Source: Propionibacterium sp. | GTDB lineage: Bacteria > Actinomycetota > Actinomycetes > Propionibacteriales > Propionibacteriaceae | Direction of reading: 5' to 3' | Length of the DNA stretch: 64,000 nt | Assembly: GCA_022837595.1 (NCBI GenBank) | Contig: JALHFX010000014.1 | Span: 1 to 64,000 of the forward strand | In this document: piece after piece, positions 53,758 to 63,400 of the stretch | How positions within the stretch are numbered: position 1 is the first letter of the stretch | How the letters are laid out: the number at the start of each line of letters is the position of its first letter | Notes under the pieces: model-generated | What the model was told of the DNA's origin: nothing | Databases searched by the model: none | Seen by the model: the letters and a program-made list of their open reading frames with translations, nothing else | Translations under genes and position numbers: made by a program

Positions 53758-55205
53758 CTGAGGCTCTGGTGGGTTTCGCATGGCTCGCTGAGGTTGATTG
53801 CCCGGCGAAGCGGGCGCTGTTGGGCACGTTGGCCCTGCAGGCCGGCGCGGACGGTGCAGGCAGTGTCTTGGTGGAGGTGCTGGCTGACGGTGCTGCGACG
53901 TCGGTGCGGTCGACGCAAACCCACCTGCGGGACCTCGTCGGCGCGGGTTGGGTGACGTGGGAGCGGCAGCGCTCCTTGGTGAGTGGCCGCTGGCAGCCTG
54001 CCGCATTCACGCTGTCGAACCTGTTCGCCGACACCAACCCCACTCCACCGGCAAATATGAGCGGCTCAGAATTGCCGATGGACCATGCCGACAAGTTCGC
54101 GTCGATCCGGTTCGATCCGGCCCGGGTAGGTCCGGCGTGGGCGTGGGGGGTTGAGGTTCCGACGGCGTCGCATCGGGTGGTGTTAGCGACGGTGGCGTTG
54201 TTATCGGATCACCGTGGGGTGTGTTTGGCGCCGCGGGTGACGATCGCCGAGCGGAGCCTGCTCAGTCTCGCTTCCACTAACCGTGTGCTCAATGATCTAG
54301 AGCAGGCGGGGTGGGTTGGCCGTGAGTCGCGTCGGCGTGGGGCTCGCGCGGCCGAGGCGCGCGTTCATCTCACTCGCGAGTTCCTGGATGTGGCAGCTCC
54401 GCTGTGTGGCGTGGATTTGCCGGTGCCAGTCGGCAAACGTGGTGGGCCGGGTCAAGACGTCCTGGTGGCTGCGGATGGTTTGCCTGCTCTGATCTGCGCG
54501 GCCCGAGCCTGTGATTGGCGCGGGCCAGCAGCGGACGAACTCGCCGCATCAGTGGCGGAGGTGATTGCTGGTGATGGTCGGTGGGTGGCGTTGCGCAGGG
54601 TGGATTTCAGTCGGCGAGATGCGATCGCGGACACGGTCTCGATCGCCTGGTTGGCGATCGTCGAGAACGCTGACCGAATAATACAGGCCGCCAATCCGTG
54701 GGGGTTTCTCCTGTCGATCATCGGCCGGCAGGCAGCCAAACACGACCAGTCGAACCGCGGGATCATCGTGACTGCCGAGGGCCCGGTGAACACGTTCACC
54801 GTCACCGATGAGGATTGGCGGCTCGAGCAGGCCGAACCCGCTGTGGATCAAGACCTGCGTGGCAGTGATGTCGGGCTGGATGATTTGGCGGATTCACCGA
54901 TGATGCAGGTGATCGTCACTCAACTCGCAAAGATCGGGGTGGATCCCGGGTTGGCGTGGCCGGTGTTGTGCCGGTGCGCGGAGATCGCCGTGAAAGAACC
55001 CGACTCACGCCGCCACACAGCCGCGCGCCGCGATCCTTATCTGACGATCTTGGGGTTGTCGGCCGATGCCGCGTCAGCATGGATGAACATTATTACCGGG
55101 ACCCGCCGCACCGGCCACGATGCCTCACCCCTGCTCACCCATCCCGAATCGATCCTCGACGCCGTCCCAGCCAAATGGCTCGACGCAATCCTGGCCGCGG
55201 CCTGA
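53754..55205 (+). CDS. Two-wHTH replication/partition-like protein of element B
   Basis: A 483-residue homologue of the 7845 gene, with the same length and layout: ADGAATSVRSTQTHLRDLVG near residue 45, the strongly shared RFDPARVGPAWAWGVEVPTA, and APRVTIAERSLLSLASTNRV near 165. The shared C-terminus includes VDPGLAWPVLCRCAEIAV and ASAWMNIITGTRRTGHD. It overlaps the previous gene by 4 bases. Conservation between two elements shows that it is functional in this family, but the activity is not known. Confidence 0.75.
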   Translation: MTEALVGFAWLAEVDCPAKRALLGTLALQAGADGAGSVLVEVLADGAATSVRSTQTHLRDLVGAGWVTWERQRSLVSGRWQPAAFTLSNLFADTNPTPPANMSGSELPMDHADKFASIRFDPARVGPAWAWGVEVPTASHRVVLATVALLSDHRGVCLAPRVTIAERSLLSLASTNRVLNDLEQAGWVGRESRRRGARAAEARVHLTREFLDVAAPLCGVDLPVPVGKRGGPGQDVLVAADGLPALICAARACDWRGPAADELAASVAEVIAGDGRWVALRRVDFSRRDAIADTVSIAWLAIVENADRIIQAANPWGFLLSIIGRQAAKHDQSNRGIIVTAEGPVNTFTVTDEDWRLEQAEPAVDQDLRGSDVGLDDLADSPMMQVIVTQLAKIGVDPGLAWPVLCRCAEIAVKEPDSRRHTAARRDPYLTILGLSADAASAWMNIITGTRRTGHDASPLLTHPESILDAVPAKWLDAILAAA

Positions 55206-55363
55206 CCTACAGCACGAGGTGGTGTAGTCGTCGACGTGGTAGGTGTGACCGTTAGGGTCGCGGTCCACAGGTGGAACTCCTCGGTCACAGCGTCGAGCAA
55301 GACGATCGCGTCGGCGTCGCTGCGGAACAGTTACGCCGTGGGTCGCAAGTCCGCGCCCCACTC
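55206..55363 (-). pseudogene. Broken copy of the 69-aa element gene
   Basis: EWGADLRPTA, a stop codon, LFRSDADAIVLLDAVTEEFH and, after a frameshift, TYHVDDY correspond to the gene at 9305 and 56301. Its 5' part is replaced by the att-like sequence at 55364. Confidence 0.75.
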
Positions 55364-55394
55364 GGGTTCAGGGTCGATTCCTTGGCGGTGTACA
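55364..55394 (+). repeat. Degenerate att copy between elements B and C
   Basis: GGGTTCAGGG, a changed centre and GGCGGTGTAC match the att core with small indels. It marks the junction where element B ends inside a gene and the left end of element C begins. Confidence 0.7.
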
Positions 55395-55670
55395 CATCAG
55401 AGCCCCGTTCGGCATTTTCGGACGGGGCTCTGATGTGTACCCCATCAAGTATGCGGGTGTCGTTTCCAGCCAGTCGGAGATCAGTTCGAGCTCGTCGATC
55501 GAGAAGGCGTTTATGCAGTGCAGTTTTCTCGATGCTTGCGCTTGAGTGACGCCAAGCACTGCGGCGAGATCTGATTGGCGAAGCTCAAACCGGGCCAGAA
55601 TGGCTCTGATCTCAGCGGCCACTCTCTCGGAGAGGGGTTGATGATCAGCAACAGTGGGTGCGTCCGGCAT
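55368..55670 (-). CDS. XRE-family regulator of element C
   Basis: A 100-residue homologue of the A and B regulators: HTH RQSDLAAVLGVTQAQASRKL, then ISDWLETTPAYLMGYTSEPR. The C-terminus runs through the hairpin and the degenerate att. The reading frame is intact although the rest of the element is decayed. No ribosome site precedes the ATG. The rightward HTH partner is not recognisable in 55671-55969, where no gene is supported. Confidence 0.72.
   Translation of the reverse strand: MPDAPTVADHQPLSERVAAEIRAILARFELRQSDLAAVLGVTQAQASRKLHCINAFSIDELELISDWLETTPAYLMGYTSEPRPKMPNGALMCTPPRNRP
55390..55440. terminator. Hairpin after the third att copy
   Basis: GTACACATCAGAGCCCCG and its exact complement form 18-base perfect arms around a 15-base loop, the longest of the att-linked hairpins. 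Confidence 0.65.
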
Positions 55671-55969
55671 GCCGCTACCTTATACGTGTTATGTATGGCC
55701 AGACGGTCGATTTGCACGAGGAACCTCCGCAGAATCTGGGCTTTCGATCGGCGAGCCATACGCAGTTATGCATGAGTTTCGCGCATCGCCAGTGAAGTTC
55801 AATTACGGAGTAGCGTCGAGGTCCTCGCAAGGTCAAGGGTGAACTCGCTCGCAGATGCTTCCTACAGGCTCAGGCTGCGCACGTGCTAGGAATAGCTCGC
55901 TCGGCGATGGCTGCCTGTTTGTGCGGTTGAGTCGATTGACGACCCATGGGCAGTCGAGGGTGATGCTGC

Positions 55970-56295
55970 ATGAAGGACGAGTACTCCGTGGGGCAAGTGG
56001 GACCCCACGGTGATTCCGAAGGCAACGGTCGCCGTCGGCGTCTTCGCTGACGGCTTTGGAGTTGTTGACGTGGATGTTGTTCATGCCGCATGGTGTGCCG
56101 CTGGGGTATTGGGAGTTTCTAGGTCGTGGTCTGGGTGAGAAGGCCGTGCATAATTCAACGAGGGAGTCGTAGGCTGCCGGGACCGCTGACGTTTCCAAAC
56201 GCGGCTCAGAGAGGGCACGTTGCGAGCAACCATGCTGGTCATCGATGAACCCGTGCTCACGGCGGAGGCATGGTTGACGCTGGCCTCACCGCCGC
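55970..56295 (+). pseudogene. Remnant of the replication-like gene in element C
   Basis: MKDEYSV, TVIPKATVAV and, in other frames, LGRGLGEKAV-like and RFQT-REGTLRATMLV stretches match the N-terminal part of the 52642 gene. There are several stops and frameshifts. The sequence then jumps directly to the end of the 69-aa gene, so the rest was deleted. Confidence 0.8.
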
Positions 56296-56300
56296 CTGAC

Positions 56301-56519
56301 CTACAGGAGGAGTTGGTAGTCGTCGACGTGGTACGTGATCGTGAGGGTTGCCTTCCAGAGGTGGAACTCCTCAGTCACGTCGTCTAATAAGGTGATCGCG
56401 TCGGCTTCGGTGCGGAACAGTTTCGCGGTCGGCCGCAAGTCTGAGTTCCACTGCTCATCCGGCATGGGTGCGATGAGCCATACCGGGATGTGTTGTTGTT
56501 CACGGTCAATCCCGGCCAT
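56301..56519 (-). CDS. Small conserved element protein, C copy (72 aa)
   Basis: Homologue of the 9305 gene: WNSDLRPTAKLFRTEADAIT and EFHLWKATLTITYHVDDY. The start MAGIDREQQ at 56519 is preferred because an upstream extension of 14 codons is not conserved. The function is unknown. Confidence 0.62.
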   Translation of the reverse strand: MAGIDREQQHIPVWLIAPMPDEQWNSDLRPTAKLFRTEADAITLLDDVTEEFHLWKATLTITYHVDDYQLLL

Positions 56520-56581
56520 GGCCTCTCCCTTGTCTACGCGTAGTCGGACGTCTTGTGCCACGGGTGTCCCACATTCTGGGC

Positions 56582-57067
56582 GTGAACCAGCCGGCCGATG
56601 ACCACAAGCTTCGGGGCGAGTCGTTGCGGCGCGCCCAGATCATTGATGACACGGGCCGGCCGGTGCTGAGCGTAAACGCCGTGGTGGCCCGCCTGCGGTC
56701 GTCGACCAGCCTCACCGATGTGATGCACATCGCCGATGTGCTCGCGGTCGTCGCCACCACGACTCCACAAGAAGCGGCACCAGTAGAGGATCGGCTAGCA
56801 GGGTTGGCCGAATGGGACCACACGGTGGCCGGGCATGCCCTGGCGGACCCGACCAGGCTGGTCGCGACGAACGAGCATCCGACCGTTTCTGAAACCCAAC
56901 GTATTGATTCGTCCACCGTGTCTCAGCGCACCATCCCGGGCTATCTGGCCGCGTTTTCGCAGCCCGCATCCTCGGCACTCGGCGAACCGATGACGCAGCG
57001 TCGTGGGCGGCCGCTCAGACCACCGGGAGAGGGCCGCGGCCAGTCAGGCCGTGGCATCCATAGATAG
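56582..57067 (+). CDS. Hypothetical element protein, C copy of the 164-aa family
   Basis: The first 80 residues match the 9585 gene (DDTGRPVLSVNAVVARLRSS, then VMHIADVLAVVATTTPQEAA). The C-terminal half differs and is basic, so it may be a fusion formed by decay. The GTG at 56582 is a tentative start with no strong ribosome site. Confidence 0.5.
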   Translation: MNQPADDHKLRGESLRRAQIIDDTGRPVLSVNAVVARLRSSTSLTDVMHIADVLAVVATTTPQEAAPVEDRLAGLAEWDHTVAGHALADPTRLVATNEHPTVSETQRIDSSTVSQRTIPGYLAAFSQPASSALGEPMTQRRGRPLRPPGEGRGQSGRGIHR

Positions 57068-57078
57068 GAGATCTTGTC

Positions 57079-57237
57079 ATGACTATTCCTTTACCCGCTG
57101 AGACCACGGCAGATCTGCCGTGATTATCGAAGACCTGCTAGTTCAGGCATCAGCCTTGTTGGTTGCGGGCGCCGATGATGCGGTCGACGACCTGCTCGAC
57201 CAGATCCACGAACTCCAAACCGATCGAGCCAGGGTGT
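57079..57237 (+). pseudogene. Fragment of the 164-aa element gene
   Basis: A short frame from 57079 ends after 14 codons. An overlapping frame from 57118 (IIEDLLVQASALLVAGADDA) matches the end of the 9585 gene. The pieces are not joined in frame. Confidence 0.5.
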
Positions 57238-57291
57238 GACGTGATCGCCACGAAGACGCGCCGCTTCTAATCGGAAGCGGATGAGGAACCA

Positions 57292-57381
57292 CAGCACCAG
57301 CATCTGCGCAGGCAACGTGGACACCGAGAACCGCCACCAGGCGTCCGCACTGCGTGGGTCCAAATCCGAGTCCAGGTAATC
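57292..57381 (-). pseudogene. Fragment of the first transfer-operon gene
   Basis: DSDLDPRSADAWWRFSVSTL is identical to part of the 47887 gene; both sides have diverged or are missing. It shows that element C once had a transfer operon in the same orientation as element A. Confidence 0.8.
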
Positions 57382-57394
57382 CAACACGCGTCGC

Positions 57395-57502
57395 GGTGTT
57401 GACAATTGAGTTCAACGCGATCGCGAGCATTGTTGACGCGGCACGAATGAGGCCTCCGGGCTTGACCAGTGGCGCAATCAAGACCCAAATAACTGCTGAC
57501 GC
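57395..57502. repeat. Right-end sequence of element C
   Basis: It matches 51878-51993 closely. Differences fall largely at third codon positions or make V/I and F/L changes in the minus-strand frame that crosses att. Confidence 0.75.
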
Positions 57503-57807
57503 ATCAGCGGGTTCAGGCTTCGCTTCCCTGGCGGTGTACCAATCTCTCCATTAGATGCCGGCTCAGCCGGGGCCTGGCCTGTTTCCAGCCAGTGCAAGTC
57601 CACGCCGGTCGCCAACGCCCACGCAACCACTGTCGCCCGGGTAGGTCGAGCCCTGCCGGCCATCCAGTTACCAACAGTTTGGCGGCTCACGTCGAGCGCC
57701 TGCGAAATTTGTGCCACGGATACATCCGACGACCGCAGCGCCTTGCGCAGTCTGTCAGCCAGATCCCACTCGGGAACGAACGTCTCGTGTTGAGCTGCCG
57801 TTGTCAT
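57478..57807 (-). CDS. HTH regulator of element D
   Basis: A 109-residue protein with HTH VSVAQISQALDVSRQTVGNW, then WALATGVDLHWLETGQAP. It is only distantly related to the A, B and C regulators but has the same place and orientation and also reads through att (RSLNPLMRQQLFGS). It resembles phage-type regulators that take Rap/CI roles. The ATG at 57807 has no ribosome site. Confidence 0.75.
   Translation of the reverse strand: MTTAAQHETFVPEWDLADRLRKALRSSDVSVAQISQALDVSRQTVGNWMAGRARPTRATVVAWALATGVDLHWLETGQAPAEPASNGEIGTPPGKRSLNPLMRQQLFGS
57503..57543 (+). repeat. att copy between elements C and D, 38/41 identical
   Basis: The tRNA-Lys 3' sequence with three changes in the T-loop region (GGTTCGAGT becomes GCTTCGCTT). 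Confidence 0.9.
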
Positions 57808-57978
57808 GTGAACAAGTATTCCATAGCAACGGCCTCTTTGGGATACCGCCTCTGTTCCACTTACGGCTCTGGTTTGCCAATAGCAAATTAGTATGCGTGA
57901 GCTGTCTTGTCGCGGATGCTGTGAGGCGACTCCTTCGGCCCAGAGACAGACCGGCGATGCTTCCCGAAGTCGCAGGGC

Positions 57979-58081
57979 TATGAGCGAGTACTTCGTGGCC
58001 CGGCGCGGGTCTACCTCACTGGGGACTGTAGGTGTAACAAACAGGCGAGGCTGTGGCGTGCTGTATGGTGCTGAAGTCTAG
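57979..58081 (+). pseudogene. N-terminal stub of the replication-like gene in element D
   Basis: MSEYFVARRGSTSLGTVGVT matches the start of the 6768 and 52642 genes and then runs into unrelated sequence and a stop. The HTH gene that normally precedes it is reduced to a few codons. Confidence 0.75.
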
Positions 58082-58532
58082 GCAGATACCGGTTGCCAAC
58101 TTCGTCGCCTGGTCGGTGACTGAGCATGTCGAGCACCTAGCGGATCAACGCCTCGAGTTTGCTACCAGCGAAGCGGGACATTGGATGTATCGGCGGGCGG
58201 TGGACGCCGATCCCACCGACGCCACCAATCTGGGCAACTACGCTTGCCTACTGTTCATGCTTGGCCGGATGATGATGCGAAAAGAACGCTGTCCGGGCCC
58301 TCGGCTTGCGAGAGCCCGACGCGAGTTGCCGCTCCTGGCGGAGCGCAACTTCTACCTCTTCTCGCATTCTGCAACCTTTCGACAGCAGTCTGGTACCGAG
58401 TTGAAGGCGCTGCTATCTCGAGGTGTTTCTACCGGCGCCTGGAGCTTCGCCGACAATGTGGCGCGCGTCGGCAGAGACGATGGCACCCGTGCGGAGCCTG
58501 TAACAGCAGTGGCCTCGGCCTTCGCGATCTGA
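58053..58532 (+). CDS. TPR-like ORF (159 aa)
   Basis: The central part reads MYRRAVDADPTDATNLGNYA then CLLFMLGR, which fits one tetratricopeptide repeat. The rest is not recognised and the start (GTG) is weak, so it may be a fragment of a longer TPR protein inserted at the broken replication gene. No ribosome site is seen. Confidence 0.4.
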   Translation: MACCMVLKSRQIPVANFVAWSVTEHVEHLADQRLEFATSEAGHWMYRRAVDADPTDATNLGNYACLLFMLGRMMMRKERCPGPRLARARRELPLLAERNFYLFSHSATFRQQSGTELKALLSRGVSTGAWSFADNVARVGRDDGTRAEPVTAVASAFAI

Positions 58533-58897
58533 GACGACGCCGGTTTGGATCGGTTCCCCGCATGGCGCGCTCTGCCTGATCCGTGTTGAGGAAGATTGCC
58601 AATCCGTGGCGGGTATCGCCCAGTTGCCCACTCTATTTCATGGCTCCTCGGTGGCTCCTCGACTCTTTGGCGAACCTCTGCGGCGTGATACGTGGGGACG
58701 CACCCAGGTCCCCAGGCCTCGCGCGGAGATGAAACGGAGAGACGAACGAGGCGGCCTCCATGCGTTTCAGCCGACATCGTGCGCGGCGGACTCCCGCCTA
58801 CACGCATTCTTCCGCCGCGAAGCGCGCTCACCCCAGCCGGGGAACGATAACTGTGGCTGTGCACGATATGCAGTTGGCACGCAGGCGATGATCAGTC
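58533..58897. other. Region without a supported gene
   Basis: About 365 bases between the TPR-like ORF and the primase end. Overlapping ORFs on both strands have no recognisable content. Confidence 0.4.
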
Positions 58898-59989
58898 TTA
58901 TCGTTCTACTCCAGCCGCGCAACCCGCCGACGGATGGTGCCGGACACTTGCCGGTTCCGGGGCGGGCTGTACTGGGTGCGTGGTTACGGGAAAGCAGGCA
59001 TCACGTAGCTCGGCGACTGATGGGCAGATAGCGTCGAGCAGGCTTGCGTGAACGTCTGTGGCTGGTGTCCCGGTGGCGTGGGCGACGGTTTCGATCCACC
59101 TTCCTGCGTCGTCGGGGGCGATCCTGGCCGCGTCACGGCGGGCGAGTTCTGACACTATCAGCGCGGCTTTGACGGGGTTATCGGGTCGTCCCCAGACCTC
59201 TAGTTGGGTTTGGGCGACGACGACACTCATCGGGGCAGCCTTAGCGATGGCCGCGTTCAGGGTGCGGGGATGCACGCTGGCGGGGTCGTGGCCCGCGGGT
59301 AGTTGGACGACCATGTGCCGGGCTCGTCCGCTGGCTTGGGTGAGTTCCCAGGCCCGCAGTAAGGCCGTACGGCCGGGTGAGTCGGAGTCGAAGCAGAACC
59401 AGACGGGTGTGGGGCTGATGGATGCGATCCGCGCGAGGTGGTCTCGGGTGAGGGAGGTGCCGCAGCTGGCCAACGCCACGATGTTGGCGCCGCTTTCGGC
59501 GATCGCGCGGTCGGTGGCGAGTTTGTCCATCGGCCCCTCGACAATCAACGGGACCGCACCTGCGGTGAGGGCGTCGAATTGTTCACCCAGCCCATACAAG
59601 GTGGAGCGTTTGTCATACAGACCGGTGGCTGGGGTGTTCAGGTATTTCGGCACGCTGGGGTCGGCGTGCGGGTTAGCCCTGCCGAGGAATCCCACGAGAT
59701 CGCCGGTGTGGTCATGGACGGGGAAGATCAGCCGGTCTCGCATCACATCCCGCAGGCCGCGCTCGGTGGGCACGCCGACACCGGCCGCGATGATCGTGTC
59801 CGGGTCGTGCCCGAGCTGACGCAGATGCTCACTCGTGACAGTCCAGCCTTTCGGCGCGTACCCGATGCCGGCGGGAGCGATCATCCCCGCCAAATACCGC
59901 CCCGACATATAGCCATGCACCCAGGAGCGGTACACGTTCTTGCGGTAGAACCGCTGCGTGTCCGCCAACACCTCACGCGGCGTACTCAT
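58898..59989 (-). CDS. Toprim-domain primase-like protein of element D
   Basis: A 363-residue homologue of the 11758 gene, with RYLAGMIAPAGIGYAPKGW, RDVMRDRLIFPVHDHTGDLV, the toprim Glu in VEGPMDKLAT and the Asp motif in WFCFDSDSPGRTALLRAW. The ATG at 59989 (MSTPREVL) lies within the end of the upstream partner gene; an ATG at 59995 is also possible. The frame is open to 60205 but conservation starts here. Its likely role is priming of element DNA. Confidence 0.85.
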   Translation of the reverse strand: MSTPREVLADTQRFYRKNVYRSWVHGYMSGRYLAGMIAPAGIGYAPKGWTVTSEHLRQLGHDPDTIIAAGVGVPTERGLRDVMRDRLIFPVHDHTGDLVGFLGRANPHADPSVPKYLNTPATGLYDKRSTLYGLGEQFDALTAGAVPLIVEGPMDKLATDRAIAESGANIVALASCGTSLTRDHLARIASISPTPVWFCFDSDSPGRTALLRAWELTQASGRARHMVVQLPAGHDPASVHPRTLNAAIAKAAPMSVVVAQTQLEVWGRPDNPVKAALIVSELARRDAARIAPDDAGRWIETVAHATGTPATDVHASLLDAICPSVAELRDACFPVTTHPVQPAPEPASVRHHPSAGCAAGVER

Positions 59990-60272
59990 CACCATCAGCC
60001 CGGGTCGGTGTAGCGGCCTGCCCGTCGTCTGCTGGCTTGTTTGGGGCGGTGCGGGGTTTGCGGGCCGGGCGGGGGTGTTTCGGTGCGGTGAGTCCGAGGC
60101 TGGTGAGGTCCTTGGCTGTCCAGCCTGCCCGGGTGGCCGCGAGCCACGCCTGGTGTTCGCGCGAGTCGAGGTCGGCGCGGGCTTTCGTGATCTCGTCCAG
60201 CGCATGGGTGAGTGAACCGAGCGCCTCCAACCGCTGGTCGAGGAGGTGTCGGGCTTTGCTGGTGATCGTCAT
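59973..60272 (-). CDS. Small basic partner of the primase, element D (99 aa)
   Basis: Homologue of the 12863 gene with REHQAWLAATRAGW, TAKDLTSLGLTAPKHPRPAR and a helical N-terminus. It overlaps the primase start by 17 bases. The ATG at 60272 follows AAAGGA by about 6 bases. Function unknown; always paired with the primase in this window. Confidence 0.72.
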   Translation of the reverse strand: MTITSKARHLLDQRLEALGSLTHALDEITKARADLDSREHQAWLAATRAGWTAKDLTSLGLTAPKHPRPARKPRTAPNKPADDGQAATPTRADGDEYAA

Positions 60273-60422
60273 CGGCGGTCCTTTCCGTCACCATGAATGT
60301 GGATAGCGGCTCGCACACCACAACCACCACAACGACCTGCCCAGGAGCGGAAACGCGTGGTTACCCAGCCGTGCCATCCTGAAGTGGCTAGCCTGAACAG
60401 GTCTGCTGGTGTGAAGGAGTCG

Positions 60423-63400
60423 ATGGTGGCGACGAAGACGACTGTTCATGATGTGATCGACGAGTTGCGTGCGGCACCGTCGACGTCGCAGCAGGGCACG
60501 AAGTTTGAGCAGTTGATGGTCGAGTACTTTCACACCGACCCGACTTTGCAGGTCACCTATGACGAGGTGCAGGGCTGGTCGTCGTGGCCGCACCATCAGA
60601 ACTCTCACGACACCGGGATCGATCTGGTGGCCCGCAACCGGGACACGGGTGAGTGGACGGCGATCCAGTGCAAGTTTTATGACCCGAAGCATTATTTGCA
60701 GAAGTCGGATATTGATTCGTTCTTCACTGCCTCAGGCAAGTCGTGGGATGGGGTGAGTTTCAGTAACCGGATCATTATTTCGACGACGGATAAGTGGTCG
60801 AAGCATGCCGAGGACGCGCTAACCGATCAGTTGATTCCGGTGCAGCGGATCGGGTTGGCGGAGATCGCCGAAGCGCCGATTGATTGGATGCGCGAATCAC
60901 AGTTGGAGTACCGGCTGCGTAAAGCCGTGCGTTACGGTCTTCGTCCGCATCAGAAGGCGGCGATCGCCGCGATCCAAGAGGGTTTCGAAACCTGTGATCG
61001 GGGGAAGTGGATTTCGGCGTGCGGGACGGGGAAGACGTTCACGTCGTTGCGGTTGGCGGAGCAGCGCTGCAAAGATAACGCCGGTCATCTTCGGGTGTTG
61101 TTTTTGGCGCCGAGTATCTCGTTGGTGTCGCAAACGTTGCGGGAGTGGATGGCCCAAACTCAAACCGATATTCGTCCGTTCGTGGTGTGTTCGGACACGA
61201 AGGCGTCGCGGCAGGCTGAGGATATTTCGGTGCACGATATTCCGTTGCCGACTACCGACGCCAGCAAGCTCGTAGCGGCGTTGGCGGCGGCTCCGAGGCG
61301 GGCGCGGGGGATGCAGGTGGTGTTTTCCACCTATCAGTCGATCGATGTCGTCGCTACCGCGGCGAAGGCTGCCGGGGTGGAGTTCGATCTGGTGTTGTGT
61401 GATGAGGCGCACCGCACGACCGGGGTCACCTTGTCTGGTGACAGCAGCGAGTCGGCGTTCGTGAAGGTGCACGACAACACTTACCTGCCCGCCGCGAAAC
61501 GGTTGTATATGACGGCGACGCCGCGGATTTATGGCGAGGATGTGAAGCAGAAGGCTGATGATGCGTCGGCGGTGTTGGCGTCGATGGATGACGAAGCCTT
61601 GTTCGGGCCCGAGTTCCACCGGCTGGGTTTCGGGGAAGCGGTCGAGCAGGGGTTGTTGGCTGATTACAAGGTGATGATTTTGGTGGTCGATAACCAGGCG
61701 ATCGCCGAGAACGTGCAGGCCTCGCTGGCCGACGACAGTATGGAGTTGTCGTTGGATGATGCGGCGAAGATCGTGGGGTGTTGGAACGGGTTGGCGAAAC
61801 GCACCCGCGATGGTGATTTCGGGAAAGACACGACCCCGATGAAACGGGCGGTCGCGTTCGCCCGGAACATTAAAGCCTCGACAGCGTTCGCCGAGGCGTT
61901 CCCGCAGGTCGTCGACGCACTCGCCGATGACACGTCGAGCCCGGTGGATCGGGAGTTGTCGTGTGCGGTGCATCATGTGGACGGCACCATGAACGCCCTG
62001 ATCCGGGCTGAGCAACTGTCCTGGTTGAAGGCGCCGATCCCGGACGGGGAGTGCCGGATTTTGTCGAATGCCCGCTGCCTATCCGAGGGTGTGGACGTGC
62101 CCGCGTTGGATGCGGTGTTGTTCTTGTCACCCCGCAATTCGCTGGTCGATGTGGTGCAGTCGGTCGGGCGGGTGATGCGCAAGGCCCCGGGCAAAAAGTA
62201 CGGGTATGTGATTTTGCCGGTGGCCACCCCGGCCGGTGTCGCACCGGAGGAGGCGTTGAAAGACAACAAACGCTACAAGGTCGTGTGGGATGTGTTGAAC
62301 GCGTTGCGCTCCCACGATGACAGGTTCAACGCGATGATCAACTCGATCAACCTGGACCACGACACCAAAGGCAAAATCGATATCGAAATCATCGGCCAAG
62401 GCCCCGCCACCGATTCCGACCACGACTCCGGAGCTGACCCCTCCACCAAGCCCACCGCTGCACAGCTGCCGTTGTTCCCCTACACGCAGTGGCGTGACTC
62501 GATCCTGGCCCGAATCGTGAAGAAGGTCGGCGACCGCGAGTACTGGGATGCCTGGGCCGACGATGTGGTCGACATCAACACCAACCAGATCACCCGCATC
62601 AACACGATCCTCGCCGCCGGCGACCCACAGGTCACCGACCAATTCGATCAGTTCTTGACCGGGCTGCGGGCGAACCTCAACGATTCGATAGGCCCCGACG
62701 ACGCCGTCAGTATGTTGTCGCAGCATTTGATCACGCGTCCGGTGTTCGAGGCGTTGTTCGAGCATGCGTCGTTCGCCGCCCAAAACCCGGTGTCGATCAC
62801 GATGCAGCGCATGGTTGACGCGCTCGCCGGTCACGGCCTGGAAGCCGAAACCGCGAAACTCGGCAAGTTTTACGACTCGGTCCGACGCCGCGCTGAAGGC
62901 GTGACAACCGCGGGTGGCCGGCAGACCGTGATCCACGAACTGTATGAGCAGTTCTTCACCAAAGCGTTCCCCAAACAAGCCTCCAGCTTCGGCGTGGTTT
63001 ACACCCCTGTGGAGATCGTCGATTTCATCCTCCGGGCGGCCGACGACGTGTGTCGGCACGAGTTCGGCTACGGGTTGACCGGCGAAGGTGTGCATGTTCT
63101 GGATCCGTTTACCGGGACTGGCACGTTCATCGTGCGCCTGCTGGAATCCGGGATCATCCGCCCGGACGATCTCGCCCGTAAATACGCGGCCGAATTGTGG
63201 GCGAACGAGATCATGCTGCTCGCCTACTACATCGCCTGCGTCAACATCGAAACCACCTACCAAGCACTCACCCACGCCCACAACCCCGATGCGGACGCGG
63301 AATACCTGCCGTTCCCCGGCGCTACGTTGACCGACACCTTCCAGATCAGCGAAGCCGGTGATCGCGCCGACACCTCGCTGATCCCGGTCAACAGCGAACG

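Larger units (their letters stand above)
52034..55394 (+). mobile_element. Element B remnant (left end only)
   Basis: From the 51994 att to the degenerate att at 55364 this segment has the same gene order as the left end of element A: XRE(-), HTH(+), replication-like gene, two-wHTH gene, then a cut-off copy of the 69-aa gene. It has no integrase and no transfer genes. Confidence 0.8.
55394..57543 (+). mobile_element. Element C remnant (internal deletion)
   Basis: About 2.1 kb between two att copies. It has the left-end XRE gene, a ruined replication gene, the 69-aa and 164-aa type genes, then a fragment of the first transfer-operon gene and the conserved right end. Everything between the two ends has been lost. 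Confidence 0.8.

Noticed and set aside
58606..59031. 141-codon ORF overlapping the primase end in element D
   Set aside because: No recognisable content; the primase frame on the other strand is conserved.
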